Assembly: GCA_963704515.1 (NCBI GenBank)
Contig: OY969913.1
Span: 1,488,001-1,552,000 of the forward strand
From: VRUE01 sp963704515
GTDB lineage: Bacteria > Actinomycetota > Thermoleophilia > Solirubrobacterales > 70-9
Direction of reading: 5' to 3'
Length of the DNA: 64,000 nucleotides
Below, piece after piece: positions 47,484 to 56,600 of the stretch (its first letter is position 1; each line of letters begins with the position of its first letter). The position numbers and the translations under genes were made by a program. Under the pieces are notes generated by a model. The model was not told the origin of the DNA, ran no database searches, and was given only the letters and a program-made list of their open reading frames with translations.

Positions 47484-48137
47484 TCAGCTTGGCCAGCGCA
47501 GGCCGTAGCGCTCGCCGCGGCGCTCGAGCGCGAAGCTCTCGGAGATCAGCAGCGCCGGCCGGCCGGCGGAGATCACCCGGTAGAGGCGGGTCAGCACGGG
47601 CGAGGGGGCGCGCGGCGCGACGAAGCTCCACCGCGGCGGCTCCTCGAGCCCGTACCAGAGCAGCTCGCGCCAGCTCTCCAGCTCGACCCGCTGCAGCGAG
47701 CCGCCGATCCCGTCGCGGCTGCCCTCGAGCTCGGCGAGGAAGGCGGGCGGCAGGCGCTCGGGCAGGATCTGGGACTCGGCCCAGATCGCCGGGTCGGGGC
47801 CGTCCGCCGGGCCGATCGTCACCCGGCGGCGCAGCGCCTCGTCGGCCTCCGCGGCTTCGAGATGCTCGGCGGCGTCCGCCGGTAAGGCCGCCCGGGTCTG
47901 GCCGATCACCCTGACCGCGACCCGGCTCAGGGTCTCGACTTCCAGGCTCCGGGTCACCGTCCCGTCGGTGAACAGCAGACCGCGCAGGAACGGCTCCATC
48001 CGCGCCGGCGAGAGCTCGCCGAGGGGCGACGGCCGCTGGTCGTGGCGGGCGAAGTGCCGGCGGGCCAGTGCCGCGGCGGTCCGCTCGCCCGGGACCGGCT
48101 CGAACACCGCGCGGAGCGGGTTGCCTCCCTCCTTCAA
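47484..48137 (-). CDS. Chorismate lyase-like protein (4-hydroxybenzoate synthase, DUF98 type)
   Basis: A 217-residue protein whose core matches the actinobacterial chorismate pyruvate-lyase family (as Rv2949c): FLRGLLFTDGTVTRSLEVET, then LRRRVTIG, AESQILPERLPPAF, LELEGS-type text and TRLYRVISAGRPALLISESF. It would convert chorismate to 4-hydroxybenzoate and pyruvate. It is convergent with PKS1 (2-base gap) and divergent from PKS2. The natural reading is that it supplies the aryl starter for the PKS1 loading ligase, as in mycobacterial phenolic lipids. The TTG start at 48137 is uncertain: a GGAGGGAGG tract lies just inside it, and GTG 48107 is possible. Confidence 0.75.
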   Translation of the reverse strand: MKEGGNPLRAVFEPVPGERTAAALARRHFARHDQRPSPLGELSPARMEPFLRGLLFTDGTVTRSLEVETLSRVAVRVIGQTRAALPADAAEHLEAAEADEALRRRVTIGPADGPDPAIWAESQILPERLPPAFLAELEGSRDGIGGSLQRVELESWRELLWYGLEEPPRWSFVAPRAPSPVLTRLYRVISAGRPALLISESFALERRGERYGLRWPS

Positions 48138-48260
48138 GGTGCCGGCGATCGTAGGCGCTCGGCTATTTGGGATGCAAGCAGGAAGCCTTCACGATGGCCC
48201 CGGAATCGGGGATTTTGCGGGGGAGTCTAGGGAAATGTCATCAATCAGATTTTCTTTGGT
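48138..48260. promoter_or_regulatory. Divergent promoter region between chorismate lyase and PKS2
   Basis: A 123-base gap, AT-richer toward PKS2. There is no Shine-Dalgarno site before the PKS2 ATG (preceded by TTTTCTTTGGT). No confident -35/-10 pair was found on either strand, so the promoters are inferred from the gene orientation alone. Confidence 0.4.
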
Positions 48261-51200
48261 ATGACCGACAGCGCCACGCTGAGCAGGTACCTGCGCAAGG
48301 TGACGGGTGAACTGCGCGACGCGCGCGGGCGGCTCGACGCGCTCGGGGAGCCGGTCGCGATCGTCGGCATGTCCTGCCGCTACCCGGGCGGCGTCGCCTC
48401 GCCCGGGGACCTCTGGCGGCTGCTGATCGAGGAGCGCGACGCGATCGAGCCGTTCCCGGCCGACCGCGGCTGGGACCTCGGCAGCCTCTACGACCCCGAT
48501 CCCGCCAGCATCGGCACCAGCTACACGAAGCACGGCGGTTTTCTCGACGAGATCGGCGATTTCGACGCCGCCTTCTTCAATGTCAGCCCGCGCGAGGCGG
48601 CCGAAATGGACCCCCAGCAGCGACTGTTGCTGGAAGGCGCCTGGGAGGCGCTCGAGGACGCCGGGATCGACCCCGGCTCGCTGGGCGGTTCGCGGGCGGG
48701 CGTCTACGCGGGCGTGATGTACCAGGACTACGGGGCGCCGGAGCTGGGCCGCTCGGCCGGGATGACGACCAGCGTCGTGCCCGGCCGGATCGCCTACGCG
48801 CTCGGCCTCGAGGGGCCGGCGATGACGGTCGACACCGCCTGCTCCTCCTCGCTCGTCGCCCTGCACCTCGCCGCCGCCGGCCTGCGCGCCGGCGAATGCG
48901 ACCTGGCGCTCGCCGGCGGCGTTACGGCGCTGGCCACGCCCTCGGTCTTCACCACCTTCAGCGCCCAGGGGGGGCTCTCGCCGGACGGCCGCTGCCGGCC
49001 GTTCGCCGAGGCGGCGGACGGGACGGGCTTCTCGGAGGGGCTCGGCGTGCTGGTGCTCGAGCGGCTCGGCGACGCGGAGGCGAACGGCCACCGCCCGCTT
49101 GCGACGATCCGCGGCTCGGCGGTCAACCAGGACGGCGCCACCAACGGCTTCACCGCCCCGAGCGGGCCCTCGCAGGAAGCCGTGATCCGCGCGGCGCTGG
49201 CCGAGGCGGGGCTCGTCCCGGCTGACGTCGACATGGTCGAGGCGCACGGCACCGGGACGGCGTTGGGCGACCCGATCGAGGCCAACGCCCTGCTCGCCAC
49301 CTACGGCCAGGGGCGGGAGCGGCCGCTGAAGCTCGGCTCGCTGAAGGCGAACATCGGCCACGCCCAGGCGGCGGCGGGCGTCGCCGGGGTGATCAAGGTC
49401 GTGCTGGCGATGCGCGAGGGGCTGATGCCGAAGCTGCTCAACCTCGACGCCCCCTCCTCGAAGGTGGACTGGGACACGGGCGCGATCGAGCTGCTCGCCG
49501 AGGCGCAGGAGTGGGAGGCCAACGGCCACCCGCGCCGCGCCGCCGTCTCCTCCTTCGGCGCCAGCGGCACCAACGCCCACCTGATCCTCGAGCAGGGCCC
49601 GACTCCGGTCGAGGCCGCGGAGGGCGAGGGGAGGACCGAAACCCTCAACGGTCCATTCCCCCTCGCCCTCTCGGCCAAATCGGAGCCGGCCCTGCGCCAG
49701 TCGGCCGCAAGGTTGGCCAACCATCTGCGCGAGCACCCCGACCAGGGCCTGACCGACACGGCGTACTCGTTGGTAGCGACCCGCAGCGCCTTCGAGCACC
49801 GAGCCGCGGTGGTCGGGACGGAGCGCAACCAGCTACTGAGCGCCCTAGACGCCCTGGCCACCGGCGAGAGCGGTTCCGGTGCGCCTTATCTCGTCTATGA
49901 CCGGATAAAGCGCACCGCAACCGCCCAGGGCCCCGTCTTCGCCTTCGGCGGGCAGGGGTCGCAGTACGCGCGCATGGCGCTGAGGTTGATTGAGGCCTCA
50001 CCGGTCTTCGCCAGGTCGATCGAGCAGTGCGAGGCGGCCCTCGACCCCTACGTCGATTGGTCTTTGACCGAGGTCTTGAGAGAGGAGGACGGCAAGTGGA
50101 TGGAGCGCCTCGACGTCGTCCAACCCGCCCTCTTCGCCACGATGGTCTCCCTGGCGCGCCTCTGGGAAGCCTGCGGGGTGAGGCCCTCTCTCGTCATCGG
50201 CCACTCCCAGGGGGAGGTCGCCGCGGCCCACATCGCCGCAGCGCTCTCACTCGAGGACGCCGCCCGGGTGATCGCCCTGCGCTCCAAGGCGATGAGCAAG
50301 ATCGCCGGCAAGGGCGCGATGGCCTCGGTATCGCTGCCGGTGGCAGATCTCCAAGAGCTGCTCGAGCCCCACGGCGAGCGGATCTCCCTGGCGGCGATCA
50401 ACGGCCCACGCACGCAGGCCGTCTCCGGCGAGCCCGAGGCGATCGAGGAGCTGATCGCGACCTGTGAGGAGCGAGACATCAGGGCGAAGCGGATCGCCGT
50501 CGACTACGCCGCCCACTCATCCCAGATCGAGCAGCTCAAGGACGAGCTGCTGGAGGCCTTCGCCCCGATCTCACCCACCACCTCTGAGGTCCCGCTTCAC
50601 TCCACCCTCACCGGCGAGCCGATCGACACCGCGCAGATGGACGCCTCCTACTGGTACCGAAACCTCCGCGAGACCGTCCTCTTCAACCCGGTGATCGAGT
50701 CCCTGCTGGGGCAGGGCCGCTCCCACCTGATCGAGATCTCCCCCCATCCCGTGCTCTCCTTCGGGATCGCCGAAGCGATCGAGGCCGCCGAGCTCGATGC
50801 CCACGTGCAGGGCACCCTGCGCCGCGAGGAGGACCCCGCCACCCGCTTCGCCCTCTCCCTGGGCGAGGCCCACGCGAGCGGCGTCGAGGTCGATTGGTCC
50901 TCCTTCTTCGCCGGCTCGGGCGCCAAGCGCGTCTCGCTGCCGACCTACCCCTTCCAGCGCAAGCGCTACTGGCTGAATCAGGGGGGCGGCACGGCCGACC
51001 TCGCCGCCGCCGGGCAGGCATCCGCCGAGCACCCGCTGCTCGGCGCGGTCGTCGAGCTCGCCGGCCGCGAGGAGACCGTCTTCACCGGCCGCCTCTCGCT
51101 CGCCACCCACCCCTGGCTCGCCGACCACGCCGTCGCCGGCACGGTCATCTTCCCCGGCACCGCCTTCCTCGAGCTGGCCCTCTACGCCGCCGAGCGGGTC

Positions 51201-53675
51201 GGCGCGGCGCAGGTCGCCGAGCTAGTCCTGCGGGCGCCGCTGGTCCTCCCCCGTGAGGGGGCGGTCCGCCTCCAGGTGAGCGTCGGCGCCGCCGACGAGC
51301 GGGGGGCGATCCCGATCCGCGTCGACTCGCGTCCCGAGGCCGGCGAGGAGGGCACGGACCCGGCGGACGCCGGCTGGGAGCCGAACGCCGAAGGGGTCCT
51401 CTCCGGCGAGATCCCCTCGCAGGCGACGCCGCCGCTCGCCTGGCCTCCGCGGGGCGCCGAGCCGCTGGAGACCGAGCTCCTCTACGACCGCCTCGCCGAG
51501 ACCGGTTTCGAGTACGGCCCCGCCTTCCAGGGGTTGAGCAGAGCGTGGGGGAAGGGCGAGGAGCTCTTCGCCGAGGTCTCGCTCGCCGAGGAGCAGGCGG
51601 CCGAGGCGGCTCGCTGCTGCCTCCACCCGGCCCTTCTCGACGCCGCCCTGCACGCGACCCTGCTCGAGGGTCTCGCCGACGGCGAGGCCGCCGGTCCGAA
51701 GCTGCCGTTCTCCTGGCAGGGGGTCGCGGTCGGCACCGCGGGAGCGACCGAGCTGCGCGTCGTCCTCAGGGTGGCGAGCGAGGGCGTCTCCCTGGCGCTC
51801 CTCGACGCCGAGGGCGAGCCTCTGGGTCGCGTCGCCTCGCTGGTCGCCCGCCCGGTGGACGCCGCGCGGTTGCGCGCCGCGCGCGCGGGCGACGCGCTTC
51901 TGGCGATCGAGTGGCGCGAGCCGGGTCTGGCCGGGGTCGGCGAGGTCCCCTCCGCCGCGACCTGGCGCCACGAGCCCGCCGAGGCCCGCGGACCGGCTGC
52001 CGCTCGCGAGGCGGCCGTCGCCGCCCTCGGCGCGCTCAAGGAGTGGCTGGCGCGCGAGGACCGCGCCCCCGGAGAGCGGCTCGCGGTCGTCACCAGGGGC
52101 GCCGTCGCCGCCGGCGAGGACGAGGCGCCCGACCCGGTCGAGGCGGCGATCTGGGGCCTCGTCCGCTCGGCGCAGTCCGAGCACCCCGACAGCTTCCTGC
52201 TCGTCGACGTCGACGGCGGCGAGGCCTCTGAGGCGGCCCTTGCCGCGGCGCTCGCCCAGGCCGCCGAGCCGCAGCTCGCCCTGCGCGGAACCAGGGCGCT
52301 GGTTCCGCGGGTCGCCCGGCTCGCCGCCGAGCCGGGCGAGCCGGCGGCGATCGACCCGGAGCGCACGGTTCTCCTCACCGGCGCCACCGGGACCGTGGGC
52401 GGCCTCGTCGCCCGCCACCTGGTCGCGGCGCACGGCGCCCGCCACCTGCTGCTGGCCAGCCGCTCGGGGGAGCGCGCCGAGGGGGCCGCGGAGCTGCGCG
52501 CCGCGCTCGAGCAGCTCGGCGCCGAGCCGCGGATCGCCGCTTGCGACGTCTCCGACCCCGAGGCGCTGCGGAGCCTGCTCGGCTCGCTGCCGGCCGAGCG
52601 CCCGCTGGGCGCCGTCTTCCACGCCGCCGGCGCCCTCGACGACGCGACGATCGAGTCGCTCGCGCCCGAGCGCTTCGGCCCGGTCTTCGCGCCCAAGGCG
52701 GACGCTGCCTGGGCGCTGCACGAGCTGACCCGGGAGCTCGACCTCTCCCATTTCGTCCTCTTCTCCTCCGCCGCCGGCACCCTCGGCGGGCCCGGCCAGG
52801 GCAACTACGCCGCCGCCAACGCGTTCTGCGACGCGCTCGCCGAGCTGCGCCGCTCACAGGGCCTGCCGGCCACCTCGGTCGCCTGGGGCTACTGGGAGAC
52901 GACCAGCGCCCTGACCGGCAAGCTCGGCGACGCCGACCTGGAGCGGATGCGCCGCTCGGGGGTCGCGCCGCTCTCCGACGAGCGCGGCCTCGCCCTGCTC
53001 GACCGGGCGCTCGCCGCGCCGCGCGCCGCCGTGCTCGGCATCGGGCTCGACCCCTCCGGGCTGCGGCAGATGGCCTCGGCCGGCATGCTGCCGCCGCTGC
53101 TCAGCGGCCTCGTCCGCGCGCCCAGCCGCCGCGCCCGGTCCGGCCCGTCGCTGGCGGCGAAGCTCGCCGAGCTGCCCGAGGCCGAGCGCCCGGCGCACGT
53201 GCTCGATCTGGTCCGCGCCGAGACCGCCGCGGTGCTCGCCCACGACTCGGCCGCCGCGGTTCCCCCGGACCGCGCCTTCCAGGAGCTCGGCTTCGACTCG
53301 CTGGCGGCCCTGGAGCTGCGCAACCGGCTTGGCGGCCTGAGCGGCGCCCGGCTCGAGCCGACGGTCGTCTTCGACCACCCCGACCCGGAACGGCTGGCCG
53401 CCCACCTGCTGGCGCTGGCGGTGCCCGCCGGAGCGGAGGACGATGGGGTCGAGGCCGACCTCGCCCGACTGGAGAGCTCGCTCGGCGAGCTGCCCGCCGA
53501 GGATCCGGGGCGAGGCCGGCTGGCCGCCCACCTGCGGGCGCTGGCCGCCGACCTCGAGGGCGCCGGCGGGCAGCGGCAGCGCTTCGTCGACCGCGACAGC
53601 CTCGCGCTGGCCTCCGACGAGGAGCTGCTCGAGCTGATCGACGAGCAGGTCGGAGGGGGTGCGAGCGGTGGCTGA
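48261..53675 (+). CDS. Type I PKS 2: module 2 (KS-AT-DH-KR-ACP)
   Basis: An 1804-residue single-module synthase. Residues 1-30 are a coiled docking domain (TLSRYLRKVTGELRDARGRL). KS spans about 30-445 (Cys near 194 in DTACSSS, EAHGTGTALGD, NIGHAQAAAG). AT spans about 555-860 (FGGQGSQYARMAL, GHSQGE near 647 with YAAH where YASH or HAFH is usual; methylmalonyl preferred on the GHSQ evidence). DH lies from about 923 (DHAVAGTVIFPG, LLDAALH), KR from about 1368 (TGATGTVGG, LDD, FSSAAGT, NYAAAN) and ACP near 1677 (GFDSL). No ER, so a double bond is left. A docking tail (ASDEELLELIDEQ) leads to PKS3. A 47-bp repeat is translated in the KS-AT linker. Confidence 0.93.
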   Translation: MTDSATLSRYLRKVTGELRDARGRLDALGEPVAIVGMSCRYPGGVASPGDLWRLLIEERDAIEPFPADRGWDLGSLYDPDPASIGTSYTKHGGFLDEIGDFDAAFFNVSPREAAEMDPQQRLLLEGAWEALEDAGIDPGSLGGSRAGVYAGVMYQDYGAPELGRSAGMTTSVVPGRIAYALGLEGPAMTVDTACSSSLVALHLAAAGLRAGECDLALAGGVTALATPSVFTTFSAQGGLSPDGRCRPFAEAADGTGFSEGLGVLVLERLGDAEANGHRPLATIRGSAVNQDGATNGFTAPSGPSQEAVIRAALAEAGLVPADVDMVEAHGTGTALGDPIEANALLATYGQGRERPLKLGSLKANIGHAQAAAGVAGVIKVVLAMREGLMPKLLNLDAPSSKVDWDTGAIELLAEAQEWEANGHPRRAAVSSFGASGTNAHLILEQGPTPVEAAEGEGRTETLNGPFPLALSAKSEPALRQSAARLANHLREHPDQGLTDTAYSLVATRSAFEHRAAVVGTERNQLLSALDALATGESGSGAPYLVYDRIKRTATAQGPVFAFGGQGSQYARMALRLIEASPVFARSIEQCEAALDPYVDWSLTEVLREEDGKWMERLDVVQPALFATMVSLARLWEACGVRPSLVIGHSQGEVAAAHIAAALSLEDAARVIALRSKAMSKIAGKGAMASVSLPVADLQELLEPHGERISLAAINGPRTQAVSGEPEAIEELIATCEERDIRAKRIAVDYAAHSSQIEQLKDELLEAFAPISPTTSEVPLHSTLTGEPIDTAQMDASYWYRNLRETVLFNPVIESLLGQGRSHLIEISPHPVLSFGIAEAIEAAELDAHVQGTLRREEDPATRFALSLGEAHASGVEVDWSSFFAGSGAKRVSLPTYPFQRKRYWLNQGGGTADLAAAGQASAEHPLLGAVVELAGREETVFTGRLSLATHPWLADHAVAGTVIFPGTAFLELALYAAERVGAAQVAELVLRAPLVLPREGAVRLQVSVGAADERGAIPIRVDSRPEAGEEGTDPADAGWEPNAEGVLSGEIPSQATPPLAWPPRGAEPLETELLYDRLAETGFEYGPAFQGLSRAWGKGEELFAEVSLAEEQAAEAARCCLHPALLDAALHATLLEGLADGEAAGPKLPFSWQGVAVGTAGATELRVVLRVASEGVSLALLDAEGEPLGRVASLVARPVDAARLRAARAGDALLAIEWREPGLAGVGEVPSAATWRHEPAEARGPAAAREAAVAALGALKEWLAREDRAPGERLAVVTRGAVAAGEDEAPDPVEAAIWGLVRSAQSEHPDSFLLVDVDGGEASEAALAAALAQAAEPQLALRGTRALVPRVARLAAEPGEPAAIDPERTVLLTGATGTVGGLVARHLVAAHGARHLLLASRSGERAEGAAELRAALEQLGAEPRIAACDVSDPEALRSLLGSLPAERPLGAVFHAAGALDDATIESLAPERFGPVFAPKADAAWALHELTRELDLSHFVLFSSAAGTLGGPGQGNYAAANAFCDALAELRRSQGLPATSVAWGYWETTSALTGKLGDADLERMRRSGVAPLSDERGLALLDRALAAPRAAVLGIGLDPSGLRQMASAGMLPPLLSGLVRAPSRRARSGPSLAAKLAELPEAERPAHVLDLVRAETAAVLAHDSAAAVPPDRAFQELGFDSLAALELRNRLGGLSGARLEPTVVFDHPDPERLAAHLLALAVPAGAEDDGVEADLARLESSLGELPAEDPGRGRLAAHLRALAADLEGAGGQRQRFVDRDSLALASDEELLELIDEQVGGGASGG
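49511..50974 (+). repeat. AT-domain block duplicated in PKS3 (copy in PKS2)
   Basis: From GTGGGAGGCCAACGGCCACC at 49511 to about 50974 the sequence is nearly identical to 60027-61493 in PKS3, covering the KS end, the linker and the whole AT. The offset is 10516 bases at the left end and 10519 near the right end, so one codon differs in length. This suggests recent duplication or gene conversion. Confidence 0.85.
49874..49920. repeat. 47-bp palindromic repeat, family A, copy 4 (coding, in PKS2)
   Basis: TTCCGGTGCGC (49874-49884) and GCGCACCGCAA (49910-49920; one base differs from a perfect arm). It is in frame inside the linker before the AT domain, translated SGAPYLVYDRIKRTA, the same frame as in the deacetylase gene. 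Confidence 0.9.
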
Positions 53676-56600
53676 CGAGGCGCAGCTTCGCGACTACCTG
53701 CGGCGGGTCACGGTCGAGCTGGCCGAGGAGCGCGGCCGCCTGCACGCCCTGCGCCACGAGCCGATCGCGATCGTCGGCATGGCCTGCCGCTACCCCGGCG
53801 GGGTCTCCTCCCCGGACGAGCTCTGGGACCTGGTCGCGGAGGGGCGCGACGCGATCGGTCCCTTCCCGGCCGACCGCGGCTGGGAGCTGGCGCGGCTCTT
53901 CGAGCCCGACCCCGAGGACGTCGGCCGAGGCTACGCCCGCGAAGGCGGCTTCGTCGACGGGGCGGCCGAGTTCGACGCCGATTTCTTCGGCATCAACCGG
54001 CTCGAGGCGCTGGCGATGGACCCCCAGCAGCGGCTCCTGCTCGAAGTCTCCTGGGAGGCGCTGGAAGCCGCCGGAGTCGACCCGTCGGGGCTGCGCGGCG
54101 AGCGGGCCGGCGTCTTCGCCGGGCTGATGTATCAGGAATACGGCTCGCTGGAGGGAGGGATCGCGCCCGGGATCACCGGCGGCATGGTCTCCGGCCGCGT
54201 CGCCTACACGCTGGGCATCGAGGGCCCCGCCCTGACGATCGACACCGCCTGCTCCTCCTCGCTGGTCGCCCTGCACCTCGCCGCCGGGTCGCTGCGCTCC
54301 GGCGAGTGCGACCTGGCGCTCGCCGGCGGCGTCTCGGTGCTCTCCACCTCCGCCGTCTTCACCCAGTTCTTCCGCCAGCGCGGGCTCTCGCCGGACGGCC
54401 GCTGCCGCTCCTACTCCGAGGGCGCCGACGGCACCGGCTTCTCCGAGGGGGTCGGGGTGCTGGCGCTCGAGCGCCTCGCCGACGCCGAGGCCGCCGGCCA
54501 CCCGGTTCTGGCGACGATCCGCGGCACCGCCGTCAACCAGGACGGCGCCTCCAACGGGCTGACCGCCCCCAACGGGCCCTCGCAGGAACGGGTGATCCGC
54601 GAGGCGCTGGCCAACGCCCGCCTGACGCCCGCCGACGTCGAGATGGTCGAGGGCCACGGCACCGGCACCGCCCTCGGCGACCCGATCGAGGCGAGCGCCC
54701 TGCTCGCCACCTACGGGCAGGACAGGGAGAGCCCGCTGAAGCTCGGCTCGCTCAAGTCCAACATCGGCCACACCGCCGCGGCGGCGGGCGTCGCCGGGGC
54801 GATCAAGGCCGTGCTGGCGATGCGCGCGGGCGAGATGCCCCGCACGCTGCACCTCGGCGAGCCGTCCTCGAAGGTCGATTGGCGGGCCGGGGCGGTCGAG
54901 CTGCTGCGCGAGGCGCGGCCCTGGGAGGCCGGCGAGCGCCCCCGCCGCGCCGCCGTCTCCTCCTTCGGCGCCAGCGGCACCAACGCGCACGTGATCCTCG
55001 AGCAGGGGCCCGAACCGGTCGAGGCCGCGGTGGGCGACGGGGAGGAGGCGCCGTCACCACCGCTTCGCGCGATCCCCCTCGCCCTCTCGGCCAAGTCGCC
55101 GCAGGCGCTGCGCGAGAGCGCCGCCAGGCTGGCGGACCACCTGCGGCGCAACTCCGGCCAGGGCCTCGCCGACACCGCCCGCTCGCTGCTCGCCGCCCGG
55201 CCCCGCTTCGAACAGCGGGCCGTCGCCGTCGGCACCGAGCGCGACGGGCTGCTCGCGGCCCTCGAGGCGATCGCCGCCGGCGCGGAGTCCCCGGCCGTGG
55301 TGCTCGGCAGCGCGCCCGCCTCCTCGCCGCCGGTCTTCTGCTTCCCCGGCCAGGGCTCGCAGTGGCAGGGGATGGCGGCGGATCTGATCGCCGAGTCGCC
55401 GCTCTTCGAGCGTCACCTGGGCGAGTGCGAAGCGGCGCTCGAGCCGCACGTCGAGTTCTCGCTGCGCGACGTCCTGACCGGCGCCCCCGGCGCCGCCTCG
55501 ACCGATCGCATCGAGGTCGTCCAGCCCGCCCTCTTCGCGATCATGGTCTCCCTGGCGAGGCTCTGGGAAGCCTGCGGGGTGAGCCCGGCGGCGACCGTCG
55601 GCCACTCCCAGGGCGAGATCGCCGCCGCCCACCTCGCCGGCGGCCTGACGCTCGCCGACGCCGCCCGGATCGCCGCCCTGCGCAGCCGCCTGATCTCGCG
55701 GCTCGCCGGGGATGGAGCGATGCTCTCGGTCGCGCTGCCCGCCGAGCAGCTCGGCGAGCGCCTCGCGCCCTTCGCCGGGGAGATCGAGGTCGCGGCGAGT
55801 AACGGACCTGGCTCGACGATCCTCTCCGCCGGCGCCGAGGCGGCGCGCGAGTTCCTCGCCGGCTGCGAGCGCGACGGGGTTCGCGCCAGGGAGATCGCCG
55901 CGACGATCCCCTCCCACTCGGCCAGGGTCGAGCCGCTGCGCGAGGAGCTGCTCGAGGCGCTGGCCCCGATCGCGCCGCGCAGCGGCGAGCTGCCCTTCCA
56001 CTCCACGGTCACCGGCGGCCCGCTCGACACGGCCGAGCTCACCCCCGAGTACTGGTACCGGAACCTGCGCCGGCCGGTGCTCTTCGAGTCGGTGATCCGC
56101 GGGCTCGCCGGCGCCGGGCGGAGCGCCTTCATCGAGGTCAGCCCCCACCCGGTCTTCGCCCTGCCGATGCGGGCGACCCTGGAAGAGGCTCTGCCCCCGG
56201 GGGGTCGCCCGCTCGTGCTCGGCACCCTGCGCCGCGGCGAGGGGGGAGCTGAGCGCTTCTGCCTCTCCCTGGCCGAGGCGCACGCCGGCGGGGTCGCGGT
56301 CGAGTGGGACTCCTTCTTCGCGGGGACGACGGCCGAGCAGGTGCCGCTGCCCACCTACCCCTTCCAGCGCCGCCGCTACTGGCTCAGCCAGGCGAGCGGC
56401 TCGGGCGACCCCGGTTCGCTCGGCCTCGCCGGCGCCGGGCACCCGCTGCTCGGCGCCGCGGTCGAGGACCCCTCCGGCGAGGGACTGACGCTCACCGGCC
56501 GCATCTCGCTCGCCACCCACCCCTGGCTCGCCGACCACGCGGTCGCCGGAACCGTCCTCTTCCCCGGCGCCGCCTTCCTCGAGCTCGCCCTGCACGCGGC

